Shown here piece after piece: positions 8,461 through 16,859 of a stretch of DNA of 64,000 nucleotides. The DNA lies in contig CM068828.1 in NCBI GenBank assembly GCA_028554795.2, positions 16,996,630 to 17,060,629 of the forward strand, read 5' to 3'. Made by a program: the position numbers and the translations under genes. Numbering within the stretch: position 1 is the stretch's first letter; every line of letters begins with the position of its first letter. The stretch is from Sinohyriopsis cumingii (taxonomy: Eukaryota; Mollusca; Bivalvia; Unionida; Unionidae). The notes below the pieces were generated by a model. It ran no database searches. It worked only from the letters and a program-made list of their open reading frames with translations, and was not told where the DNA came from.

Positions 8461-11455
8461 CACCCCGACGTCGATTACACTCAAGACAGGTCAACATGAT
8501 ATTATCACGTGTATGACCGCGATTGTTATCTTTTCTGTCTACGGTAAATTGTCTTGAATTTTTATTCGAATACTGCCATAGCATTATACAATTACAACTC
8601 GCACAGTGATTATTCTGCTGTTGTTTTAGCTCAATAATAAATTCAACATCAAGGTCGAAATCGCGATTATTTTTTCTGTCACTCTGTTTGTAACCGGCGA
8701 GTTTTTTTCTTATTACATCATCATTGGTGATGCTGTTGTTTTCATTATTAATTTTATCAGCTATTGAATCTTCCAATACAATTCTTCGCAGTTGAGATAT
8801 TCTTCTGACTCTGGACACAGCCAAGTAAACTAAGTTTGACCATTCGATTCGATCATCAACGATCCAGACAGTTGTATCACTGATAGTTAGTCCTTGAGAT
8901 GAATGAATTGTCATTGCGTATCCTAACGTCCACGGGGATTTATTCATTTTTAGTGCATCTTTGACAGCATTAATATCAACTAACACAATATCATTCAATA
9001 CCAAATTCTGTTTCTCTGTTTTTCCAGGGATATCAACATCTATATTTTGTAACCGCGTATCAGCTGGTCTATAACATAACGGCACTGGCAGCATTGGAAA
9101 CTTTTCTTGTTGTAATTGAAATAACTGCTGTTGAAGTGTGTCTCTGACTATCTTTCTACTTGCTACTATCAAATCGTCTGGTTTCCACGAGCTCCAAAAG
9201 TCGCTCATTGAAGTTTCAGGAATCATCTCGCGCATAATTTCACATTGAATTATTTTATTCGGTTGTAATCTGATTAATGTTTTAAATTCTTTCAACGTTG
9301 CATCAAGTGCTCTATAATCATCAGACACTTCTTCGTAATAATCAACAAAATCTTTTAACCAATCATGTGGAGATGCGCCGACAAACGGAGGTGGTTGACC
9401 GTGATCGCCGCACATAATCACTGCAGTATTTTTTGTTAGCAGCCAATCAAGAAATGTTTTTAACGTTTCCAACGGTACCGTACATATCTCATCCCAAATT
9501 ATTTTCTCGGGAATATATTTTGTTCCCATTCGATCTGACGTCCACACACCGCCGCTGTATTTGAAAAAGCTGTGATAAGTACAAGAATTGACTCCTCGCT
9601 GTTTCATCTCCCTGGCAAGCCTGTGTGCAGGTGTTAGCACAATCATATCCGATTTTCCAAATAATTCAATCGCTCGAGTTGTTTTACCAGACCCGCCCGG
9701 CCCGTTTAAATAAACATTTTTGTGTCTTGTGATTGGATCATACACAGATGGCAACATCGAAGTTGTCATCGACATTTCTGATAATTTACAATAATCATCC
9801 TTAATTGCAACATCAGCGGATTCACAATATTCGTGTAACATCTCCCCTTTTATTCTCCACGAACTCCATTCATCCGAAAATCCCACGGATTTCATTATAG
9901 CAGCCAGTGATTCTGAATATTTTTTATTGATATAAAATGAATCCGTTGCAACTCTAACTGCGGTGTCAGGAAATCGATTTATCATTGATAGCAAATTTAT
10001 AGAAACATAACCCAGCATTGAAGATCTTAGATGTGTGTATTGAGACGATTCTCCGTCGATATAACTTACAATTGTGCCCAACTTTTTCCCGTCGGACAAG
10101 AACACATCCTCCCGATTACAAAATATATTTCTTGCAACACCGTCAGCAATTATAAAATCCAATTCAGCATCATCGATAATCAGTCGCGAGTGATGCATTT
10201 TATGATCAAATGCTGCACCCTGTGTAAATTTACCGATTATTCTTCGTCCGAGATCTTTTGCTATTTTTTCACTATTGCTATGTTTGATCTTGAGAACTTT
10301 AGGAGCCTCACTGACAATGACATCCATCGGGGTATTTGGACTCTCTCGTGCATACTCGCTAATAACTTCATCTACACTGACACGCTCCGGTGTTGGCAAC
10401 CAAACTGAGGTCTGCGGTCGATATGATATGATTGCTTCACTGACAGTCAACGATACCAGTATTCGGCTGTCAAGCATGTATCGCAGTAACACTATTGGTA
10501 CCCAGCGCTTTTCACTGAAGTGTCTGCCAAACCAAACATAACAAATCTGATGAAGCCCTTTAGCAAATTCAAACGAAGTCACACGAGCAAATCCTGTCAG
10601 GTCAAAGTCGGGTAAAGGACCGTTTATAGCAACTCGTGTCATCGAGTTCGTGGGATGTCCAAATCTCTTAAAGTATTCGCGACACTCGCCCATCCCGAGA
10701 AAGCTTCCTGGGTAGCAAGCAATCATATCCACGGAAATCATATCCCGGTAGTCATACCGGGTATTCCATAACCCGCCATGCCCATACTCGACACAACTTA
10801 ATTGTATATCCGAAAGAAACTGACTTCGGGTTGGTCTCCACGAATTTCTTTCTCTGGCGGCGTGAGCGGCAACACTTGGAACTGTAAAACAATTAACCAA
10901 TAACTGCTCAATGTTTTCTTTCACATATTTCTCTGCGAGTTTTTTCATTTGTTGTTGCAACGACTCCGTCCGGTATAATTCCCCGTTGGGTTTTACAAAT
11001 TGATCATATTCGCCATCTTCGGAACTCTTAAATAACCACACTGACACAGGGTCGGTTTTACTCAGCGTGTAAATAACATCAAATATGTTTCCGGAATAAA
11101 GTTTGACAGCACGATCTCGTGGAAATATTGTAACTGCATCAGTCCAGGCATGAGAGTTATGATCAATAATTTCAATCGGTGATCCTGACTTTTTATAATG
11201 CTTCGAATTATATAATATTTCCCCGGTTAGTGTTTTTACTGTTATTGAAAATTTTATTTTACTTGATAGCACAGCAACATCATTTATTGATGTTCCAGTA
11301 TCCTTTACTTGCTCAGCCCATGCTGTTATTTTTTCACGTCGCAGATCGGTTAAACCGTTTCCTCGTTTTGCGTTTTTAAAATGTTCCATTACTCGCTCGG
11401 CTACACAATTTAACGTAGTCATTGACTTTGTCAATGTTGACGAAATCATTTTCAT
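8453..11455 (-). CDS. replicase: PolB-like palm + SF1 helicase + HNH nuclease (1000 aa)
   Basis: This is the largest frame of the element and is intact. Residues ~235-510 look like a family-B polymerase palm: motif A-like VDMIACYPGSF (~243) and motif C-like VRVATDSFYI (~503), which keeps the second aspartate of the usual DTD. No exonuclease domain was recognised. Residues ~580-900 form a Pif1/RecD-like SF1 helicase: Walker A GPGGSGKTT (~585), IIWDEICTVP (~654), CGDHGQPPP (~683), then HSSQGLTI and LAVSRVRR. The last ~60 residues are an HNH nuclease: CASCN, FTVDRKDNNRGHTRDNI and LTCLECNRRRG. It probably copies and unwinds the viral genome. Fusing all three is unlike classical Polintons. It lies just downstream of the 161-aa gene, an order also kept in the older remnant. 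Confidence 0.85.
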   Translation of the reverse strand: MKMISSTLTKSMTTLNCVAERVMEHFKNAKRGNGLTDLRREKITAWAEQVKDTGTSINDVAVLSSKIKFSITVKTLTGEILYNSKHYKKSGSPIEIIDHNSHAWTDAVTIFPRDRAVKLYSGNIFDVIYTLSKTDPVSVWLFKSSEDGEYDQFVKPNGELYRTESLQQQMKKLAEKYVKENIEQLLVNCFTVPSVAAHAARERNSWRPTRSQFLSDIQLSCVEYGHGGLWNTRYDYRDMISVDMIACYPGSFLGMGECREYFKRFGHPTNSMTRVAINGPLPDFDLTGFARVTSFEFAKGLHQICYVWFGRHFSEKRWVPIVLLRYMLDSRILVSLTVSEAIISYRPQTSVWLPTPERVSVDEVISEYARESPNTPMDVIVSEAPKVLKIKHSNSEKIAKDLGRRIIGKFTQGAAFDHKMHHSRLIIDDAELDFIIADGVARNIFCNREDVFLSDGKKLGTIVSYIDGESSQYTHLRSSMLGYVSINLLSMINRFPDTAVRVATDSFYINKKYSESLAAIMKSVGFSDEWSSWRIKGEMLHEYCESADVAIKDDYCKLSEMSMTTSMLPSVYDPITRHKNVYLNGPGGSGKTTRAIELFGKSDMIVLTPAHRLAREMKQRGVNSCTYHSFFKYSGGVWTSDRMGTKYIPEKIIWDEICTVPLETLKTFLDWLLTKNTAVIMCGDHGQPPPFVGASPHDWLKDFVDYYEEVSDDYRALDATLKEFKTLIRLQPNKIIQCEIMREMIPETSMSDFWSSWKPDDLIVASRKIVRDTLQQQLFQLQQEKFPMLPVPLCYRPADTRLQNIDVDIPGKTEKQNLVLNDIVLVDINAVKDALKMNKSPWTLGYAMTIHSSQGLTISDTTVWIVDDRIEWSNLVYLAVSRVRRISQLRRIVLEDSIADKINNENNSITNDDVIRKKLAGYKQSDRKNNRDFDLDVEFIIELKQQQNNHCASCNCIMLWQYSNKNSRQFTVDRKDNNRGHTRDNIMLTCLECNRRRGAS

Positions 11456-11468
11456 CGGGGCGAGTTTA

Positions 11469-11954
11469 TCAATGTTTTTTTTTTTTTTTTACCAGATAGA
11501 TTCCATAAATGACTGCGGTTACAGGATACGCTCCAGCGTAATATGGTTTATCAATCCCGGTCAGCATTCCTGGTTTGGAATCTCTACTTAACAGAACGGT
11601 CTTTCCGTTAGCAAGAACAGGGTCGAGTTTGTCACGGATAATCCACGTATCGGAATCTGTTTGCACAATAAATTTTATTCTGAAAAAATATTTCTTACTG
11701 TGTTCATCGCTTTGATGAATGTCAAATAGATAATCAATACTTGTTTTTGCTCGGGCATCAGTCATTGTAGCATCGATGACTTCGTCAATATCGCGGATAA
11801 TTTTAAATGACGACCATACATGAGAAGCGCCGTCGTCGCGGAATTCTTTTTTGGCATTCCTGATAATATTAAATAGATCAGTTAGATTCCGCCGTCGTGA
11901 GTCTCTGTTTAGCCTGTCAAGATCGAATCTCCCAGCGCCAAATAAACCCTTCAT
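11469..11954 (-). CDS. conserved viral protein of unknown function, 161 aa
   Basis: I start it at the ATG of MKGLFGAGRF (11954) rather than the longer frame from 12161. The extra residues run antisense through the cysteine-rich gene at 12004, and the AT-rich gap just upstream looks like a promoter. The protein is mixed alpha/beta with RIKFIVQ and DTWIIRDKLDPV in the second half, and no known domain was recognised. A decayed homologue at 23428-23670 in the older remnant keeps the DTW..I+D pattern, again next to a replicase gene. That suggests a replication-linked role (inference). It may be translated from a common transcript with the replicase, 13 bp downstream. Confidence 0.75.
   Translation of the reverse strand: MKGLFGAGRFDLDRLNRDSRRRNLTDLFNIIRNAKKEFRDDGASHVWSSFKIIRDIDEVIDATMTDARAKTSIDYLFDIHQSDEHSKKYFFRIKFIVQTDSDTWIIRDKLDPVLANGKTVLLSRDSKPGMLTGIDKPYYAGAYPVTAVIYGIYLVKKKKKH
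11475..11490 (-). repeat. A16/T16 homopolymer at gene junction
   Basis: Sixteen T on the plus strand (A on the coding strand) encode the terminal lysines of the 161-aa protein, just before the replicase start. Slippage here would change the 3' end of that frame, so the exact C-terminus is uncertain. Confidence 0.9.
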
Positions 11955-12003
11955 ATTATATTTAAGACAAATATTTAAATAAGAAATATTATATATATAT
12001 ACA
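11955..12003. promoter_or_regulatory. AT-only divergent promoter
   Basis: These 49 bp lie between the start of the 161-aa gene (minus) and the cysteine-rich gene (plus). They are almost pure A/T, with tatatatataca directly before the plus-strand ATG and ttatatttaa before the minus-strand ATG. The layout suggests a bidirectional promoter with TATA-like elements; no experiment supports it. Confidence 0.4.
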
Positions 12004-12206
12004 ATGAATAACTGCAAGTGGTTAAAAGTTGGATCCGTAACAGTCTGTAATAAGCCCTGCAGGAAGGAATTCTGCGGTGAACACATACAATGCATCAAAC
12101 GAGGAAGCACAGGACCTATCCCATGCTGCGATGTGGCATTGGTGTCAGGGGTAAAACACAATTATGTGCGGGATGTTACAATAAAAAAATAATGGAGATG
12201 TGCTGA
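12004..12206 (+). pseudogene. small cysteine/histidine-rich zinc-binding protein, frameshifted
   Basis: ATG at 12004 opens a frame with NNCKWL, CNKPCRKEFCGEH and RGSTGPIPCC, a dense Cys/His pattern. A frameshift near 12128 separates it from a following frame that supplies more cysteines (LCAGCYNKK) and ends with TGA at 12204-12206. As annotated from the first frame alone, it would end in unrelated residues at 12192. The arrangement suggests a compact zinc-binding protein of ~67 residues, a class common in this virus group but without an assigned function. It is divergent from the 161-aa gene. Confidence 0.65.
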
Positions 12207-12263
12207 AATCCGAGAGTGATTATATAACTAAGTTCTCAGACAAATTATAAATTAGACAAATAC

Positions 12264-12711
12264 ATGAAGTATAAATCAATCAAGAATTTGTCCGACATCC
12301 AACCATTAAGAATTATGAAGCATCTCGCGAGGGAATAGTGAGACATCGTAAATTGAAAAAACCAGTTGGTGTTGTTAGTAATGCTGGTTATCTAAGATTT
12401 ACTGCTGGAAAAAAAATTATCATAATCACAGGACCGTGTACGAGTGTTTCTTTGGGATAATCAAAGATGGTCTTGTAATTGATCACATTGATGGACAGAA
12501 ACTTAATAATAATTTATCCAATCTGAGAACTGTGACGCAGAGCGAAAATTGTAGGGTTGGTAATACTGGGGGGAAGAGAGAGTCTAGGGCAGTTGTTTCC
12601 ATAAATTTAGGTACGAATGAACAAATAATATTTCAATCGATATATGCAGCTGGCAAGTATTTCGGTATTTGTGCACCCTCAGTACAAAAAGTCGCAGAAA
12701 AAAATATATAA
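12264..12711 (+). pseudogene. HNH homing-endonuclease-like protein (NUMOD4/HNH/NUMOD1)
   Basis: From about 12276 the frame reads through a NUMOD4-like start (NYEASREGIVRH), the HNH core (VIDHIDGQKLNNNLSNLRTV, with DH and two Asn) and a NUMOD1-like DNA-binding tail (SIYAAGKYFGICAPSVQKV). No ATG exists in that frame before 12436. An ATG at 12264 lies in another frame, so one frameshift near 12285-12295 is likely. Such free-standing endonucleases are selfish genes known from phages and large DNA viruses. It occupies an accessory position between replication genes and the noncoding region and is on the plus strand. Confidence 0.75.
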
Positions 12712-12850
12712 ATCCGCGTTGTCAAAAACATATAATAAGCAGAAAATTGTTTTTCATTATTGTTAGGTAATTTACTATAATCCGAGGATTTTCCAAACGG
12801 AGATAACTCTACAGCGACTGCGTAAAAGTCAATGATACAATTATTTCCCC

Positions 12851-12888
12851 TTGTCAGGAAGTGTTGCGCAACACTCCTTGACAGGTAA
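12851..12888. repeat. hairpin with 16-bp perfect palindrome
   Basis: agtgttgcgcaacact is flanked by nearly complementary arms (ccttgtcagga / ccttgacagg), making a stem of about 18 bp with one bulge. Confidence 0.75.
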
Positions 12889-13354
12889 ATTTATCCAGTG
12901 AGGTTTTTTTTACATTCAACTGTATACACACTGCGTCACAGTCTCGTGTTTGTCAGTATTTTCATAAATCAGAACTTAAATTCAGTGTTTAAAATTCAAT
13001 TCAGAATTTGTTAACTGTCTGTTACCACTACAGAGATATATTATTTTACAGGTAACCGCAGACGGTTTTCTGCACAAGGAAGTAAATAACTTCCCTTCAT
13101 TTTATCACCCTTGATTTTATCAAGGTGACAGCGTAAAGAATGAAAAGGTCCTTGATGAAATCAAGGGACAAACGCGTATTTATCTTTTTTTTTACAGACA
13201 ATATCCCTATTTTATTACACTTGTTCGGGTTTATGGTACATCCGTATTTTCCACACGATCATATTTAAGAAAAAACGTTTTAAACAAATCACGCTGAGCT
13301 ATTTTTAAACTTCCAGGTATAAGTCGGTTTATATACAATATCGTCCGAATGATA

Positions 13355-13492
13355 TACGGGGTTTCGAAACCCAACAAAGTTGCACAACTTTCTCTGTTAT
13401 CGCCCCGTCAGGGGTGGTCTTTTACCACCCAACGGGATTGATTTTGGGGGTGGGGGTACAACTTTGTTGGACGTAGTATATAACCCCGCATC
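13355..13492. repeat. nested cruciform-forming palindrome
   Basis: Outer arms cggggtt / aaccccg enclose second arms ccaacaaagttg / caactttgttgg. Between those lie cccgt / acggg arms and a terminal stem ggtggt-cttt-accacc. The perfect palindrome gggtttcgaaaccc sits at the left shoulder. The nested order is consistent with one long imperfect cruciform or RNA structure. Confidence 0.7.
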
Positions 13493-13514
13493 TGTCTGTG
13501 TTGTCTATATGTTT

Positions 13515-13710
13515 GTACCGTCCCTAGGATAAGTTATATATGCAATTGTAAATATTGTAAATACAACTGCTGTAAATATGCTTCTACTGTAAATATTGTA
13601 AATACTATGTGTTTGTGCCGTCTTAAGATAAGTTAGAATTAAGTTATATATTTGTACCGTCCCTAGGATAAGTTAGAATTAAGTCTCTAGGATAAGTTAC
13701 ATGTTATGTG
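13515..13710. repeat. short degenerate direct repeats
   Basis: Motifs of the type (g)taccgtccctaggataagtta and ttagaattaagt recur three to four times with irregular spacing, alternating with tgtaaatattgtaaata repeats. Confidence 0.6.
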
Positions 13711-13890
13711 TTGTCCCTATATGAACCTTGTTTAGCATATCAAATGGTTCACAAACACAGATTGTTATTTGACAGTTTACGAGCTCATTGTTTCCGCTCC
13801 TGAGTTTTTGGTAGCCTATCATATGATAAGCTAGAAGCTCAAGGAGATGTGATGTTTTTTAATTTTAAATATATAAAAATATACATAAAT

Positions 13891-14282
13891 ATGAATCACG
13901 AAAATATCAATAATGTGATTGATGCTATTAAAAAATTAGAAAAACAATTAATTTATCACTAAATCCTGAAACAATTCTGTCTGATTTTGAATCATTATAT
14001 GAATCTAAATGAGCAGGGCGTTATATTCTTCCTGCTCAATATCGATTCATAAAGATGATTCAAAATAATTTGTATAAATCACTAGCTGGCGTAGAAGATG
14101 CACAAATAAATGAATTTGTTCCATTGTCTCGTGCAATTGAAAAAATCAGGCTGGCATTAGCAGGCGAGTATGAGATGAAAAAGATAATAAATAATCGCGT
14201 CCAAAAATTGAAACATTGTATGTCCGCTGAAAATCCTTCGGATGAAAATCCTTCGGATTTTGAAGTAGATACCTCATCTTGA
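13891..14282 (+). pseudogene. small helical protein, broken (unknown)
   Basis: ATG at 13891 starts a lysine-rich helical frame (NVIDAIKKLEKQ) that shifts near 13955. It then meets a TGA near 14010 and continues open to TGA at 14280-14282 with RYILPAQYRF and the helical stretch EFVPLSRAIEKIRLALAGEYE. The 75-aa segment from 14055 is the longest open part. No family was recognised. It looks like a decayed small gene rather than chance, because helical coding-like sequence continues across the breaks. Confidence 0.45.
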
Positions 14283-14825
14283 AATGCTTTGCAGTGAAAA
14301 CGCTAGCGTTTTTGAAAATCTTCAATGAAAAATATTTTGCACTTTTAGCGTCAAGGAAGTAAAAAAAAGTAATAATTTTTTTACTGTCCAAATTATGCAA
14401 TTGTCCGATCTCTCTGGTTTTACTAGCAAATACCCTATCAAGATTAGCAATTTGGACAATTTCTCTGGTTTTTACTAGCAAATACCCTATCAAGATTAGC
14501 AACTTGGACAATTTCTCTGATTTTTACTAGCAAATACCCTATGAAAACCAGTGAAATTGTCAGTGTTGTAAAAATATATATATAAAGTAAAATATTTTTA
14601 CTACACAAAAAAAATAAAATTATTATAGTAAAATATTTTTACTGCACAAAAAAATAAAAATTATCGTGAAATCGTCCGATTTCTGCGATTTTTCCCCTCT
14701 TGACAAAGTCAAGGACGCTGTCAGTGAAAATCCTTTAGGATTTTAATGCTAGCATTTTTGCAACAAATATATATTTTCAAAAACGCTAGCGTTAAAAGTG
14801 CTTGCACTTTCACTGCAATATCTTA
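14283..14825. other. noncoding convergent region with tandem repeats and small palindromes
   Basis: It lies between the 3' ends of a plus-strand and a minus-strand gene. It holds a 52-bp tandem repeat (separate entry), long A/T homopolymers, and repeated palindromes around aaaacgctagcgtttt (14296, 14775) and aatgctagcatt (14750). Transcription termination for both gene blocks is a plausible use. Confidence 0.6.
14421..14560. repeat. 52-bp tandem repeat, ~2.7 copies
   Basis: Units begin tactagcaaataccctatc at 14421, 14473 and 14525, an exact 52-bp period. Each includes gattagcaa(t/c)ttggacaa and tttctctg(g/a)ttttt. Partial copies extend on both sides. Confidence 0.9.
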
Positions 14826-15113
14826 TCAAGATGATTTCGCGAAATACACGAGTAAGCATAATTCATGATTTGGTCTGGAAAACATGTGATCGCTATGATA
14901 TGATTTTCTTGTAGTTGTTTCAACTGCGATTCTGTTCAGTAAAAAATTATCATTGCCGTATTTATCAATAACTATTTTAACTTCACCTAATTTCATCATT
15001 GATGAAATCGACGACGCTCCGCTGAATATTTTCCTGATATATTCTTCAAGTGTTTGTTTGTCGTATATGAAACATTTCACGTGCTGATATATGCTATATT
15101 TTTTTATTATCAT
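14826..15113 (-). CDS. hypothetical viral protein, 95 aa
   Basis: Intact minus-strand frame with a start at 15113 that overlaps the TGA of the upstream acidic protein by ATGA, which suggests a shared transcript. The sequence is basic/mixed, with no signal peptide or membrane segment and one helical LEEYIRKIFSG stretch. No family was recognised. Confidence 0.5.
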   Translation of the reverse strand: MIIKKYSIYQHVKCFIYDKQTLEEYIRKIFSGASSISSMMKLGEVKIVIDKYGNDNFLLNRIAVETTTRKSYHSDHMFSRPNHELCLLVYFAKSS

Positions 15114-15376
15114 TTAATATAATTTATTGTGACAGTGCTGTCATTGATGGTGATGTTACCAACAGTGCCATCATCGTCGTCACTGTCACTAACAATAAAA
15201 TCACTGTCAGAGACATCTTCATCACTAACAATAAAATCACTGTCAGAGACATCTTCATCACTAACAATAAAATCACTGTCAGAGAGATTTTTATCATCAT
15301 CATCATACTTCTGGTAATTCTTCGAATTTCTAGGAAACGCTTTGCATTTCTTGTAAGTCGAAGATTTTTGGGACAT
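15110..15376 (-). CDS. acidic protein with three SDSDFIV repeats, 88 aa
   Basis: A basic N-terminus (first ~22 residues, Lys/Arg rich) is followed by DDDD and three repeats of the 12-residue unit SDSDFIVSDEDV, then a Thr/Ile-rich tail. The hydrophobic F-I-V core set in Ser/Asp/Glu resembles SUMO-interaction motifs (established consensus: hydrophobic core next to acidic or phospho-Ser residues); that reading is inference. The 36-bp coding repeats keep the frame, and the gene ends in an ATGA overlap with the 95-aa gene. Confidence 0.55.
   Translation of the reverse strand: MSQKSSTYKKCKAFPRNSKNYQKYDDDDKNLSDSDFIVSDEDVSDSDFIVSDEDVSDSDFIVSDSDDDDGTVGNITINDSTVTINYIK
15184..15289 (-). repeat. 36-bp coding tandem repeat, 3 copies
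   Basis: Three near-identical 36-bp units (tcactaacaataaaatcac core) encode the repeated SDSDFIVSDEDV segment of the acidic protein. Confidence 0.9.
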
Positions 15377-15410
15377 TATTATGCTATGATATTATTAATT
15401 GAAAATCGTT

Positions 15411-16859
15411 TCACGATTTCACCAGCAAATTAATACTAATAGTTTTATTTCTCAGGTCCAAAAGTCTACCCTGTTGGTCAGTGACTTTAAAATTCATCCT
15501 TGTCAGCATTGGACTTAAACACTGCAGAAATACTGGATTAATTGGCTCTTGTACAATCAAAAACCCAAGTGGTTCTTTAGGAGTAAATCAATAGAATATA
15601 AACCCTTGCTGGGCTTGATTTGATATTGTTGTGTCTATGTTGTAACTGTCATCAATTGCGTCACACACAAGATTGACCGCGACGACATCAGTGATATTTA
15701 CGATTCCCGGAGAAATGTGTCTGCCATCGCTCGCTGTGGAATTGTCATGTCTGAGGATAGTTGGCGGTGGTAGTATTTTTTTGTGCTGGTCAAGTATGTC
15801 ATCGAAGTAATCATCGACGATATCAGTAACAAATTTTTTCAAGATGACCGGGGAAACGTATCCTGGAAATTTATAATTCGGTAGTTTAGCTTCTTTCAGC
15901 AAGAACCTTTTCGAAAGTAGTTCTTTAATGACGGGGTTACTGTCAATTACTACCTGAATCAATCGCTGGTTATAATATTCCATATCTGCGGCAATCTGAT
16001 TTAATATCTTAATTTGTTTAATAATTTCGCTGCGTGAACTTATATCGGAAAGATGTTCTTGGAAGCGTTGCCGTAGATGCGCTAGTTGTGCTCTATGCAA
16101 CACATTAACAATTTTAAAATATTCAGTAATTTCGCTTAGACGAACACTAATTACCTCATGCGACCTATCTGGATGTAATGTATGAGTAAAACGCCACTCA
16201 ATATTGCTGCCATCTTTAAAGGGGGGAATCCAGCTAAACAACGTTGCACTTTTTAGAGCATCCAGTTGTTCTTTGTATGGCGGTGTAATTCCGTGATATG
16301 ACTGCGCGTTAGTGACATAATCAGACTTTTTAGGTTCTGGTGGTATCGGTGGTGTCGATGGTGGATTTTCAGGCCATCCTAATACTGTTCTGATTGAACT
16401 GTTATAAATGTCTACGGCGTAACCCGGTGAAGCGACTTCGATGATCGTTGACAACGTTGGCTCGTGGGCGGTTATTGATATTTTTGCTTCTTTTCCCGTG
16501 ATACGCTTTATTTGACGCTGTATTTCTTTGTTGATTTCTTCTATCTGATAAGACCCTGTTGGTAAATGAATGACGTTCCAATCTGGAGTACCGTCAGTGC
16601 CATCGGCACCAGGTTTATTCTGATACGAAAATACAAATGAATTATCTGGCAACTGTCCGTGAAATGATGTCGACCTGATGTTGGGCCAACTGTGATATAC
16701 TCGTAATTGTGCCAGTGCGATTTCTTTTGCTGGAGTTGCAGTTGGAAAATTAATATTAAACTCTGGTTGCGTCGAAGATATTGTTATCATTGATGTTTTT
16801 ACCGGAGCTGTGTTTGCGGCTATGTCGAGCAAAGCTCGATGCTGAAGTGGTTCTGTCAT
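15411..16859 (-). pseudogene. spike-like virion protein with a late in-frame stop
   Basis: The frame is open from ATG at 16859 for 423 codons to TGA at 15590-15588. Beyond that TGA the same frame stays open for a further ~58 codons to TGA at 15413-15411, with coding-like sequence (EPLGFLIVQEP, KVTDQQGRLLDLRN). The N-terminal ~160 residues carry a conserved-looking beta domain with HLPTGSYQIEEINKEIQ, and a helical middle follows (~240-340). In this virus group such proteins are thought to sit on the virion surface, but I know no proven function. It may be a real truncation or a recent nonsense mutation. Its start overlaps the 187-aa gene. Confidence 0.6.

Larger units (their letters stand above)
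12712..13890. other. noncoding region rich in inverted repeats (candidate origin/regulatory region)
   Basis: 1.2 kb inside the element without a supported gene, although the element is otherwise tightly packed. It holds several hairpins. One is at 12851-12888, around the perfect palindrome agtgttgcgcaacact. Others are ccttga/tcaagg stems near 13109 and 13151, and a large nested palindrome lies at 13355-13492. A set of short repeats (gtaccgtccctaggataagtta) lies at 13515-13710. A replication origin, transcription terminators or structured RNA are all possible. Confidence 0.6.

Noticed and set aside
10031..10541. Plus-strand ORFs of 125 and 88 codons inside the replicase gene
   Set aside because: Shadows of the 1000-aa minus-strand frame; no motifs.
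11955..12161. N-terminal extension of the 161-aa protein to a 230-aa frame
   Set aside because: The extra part is antisense to the cysteine-rich gene and crosses the AT-rich divergent promoter.
14421..14560. 52-bp repeats as a CRISPR array
   Set aside because: Units are contiguous without unique spacers and lie in a eukaryotic integrated virus.
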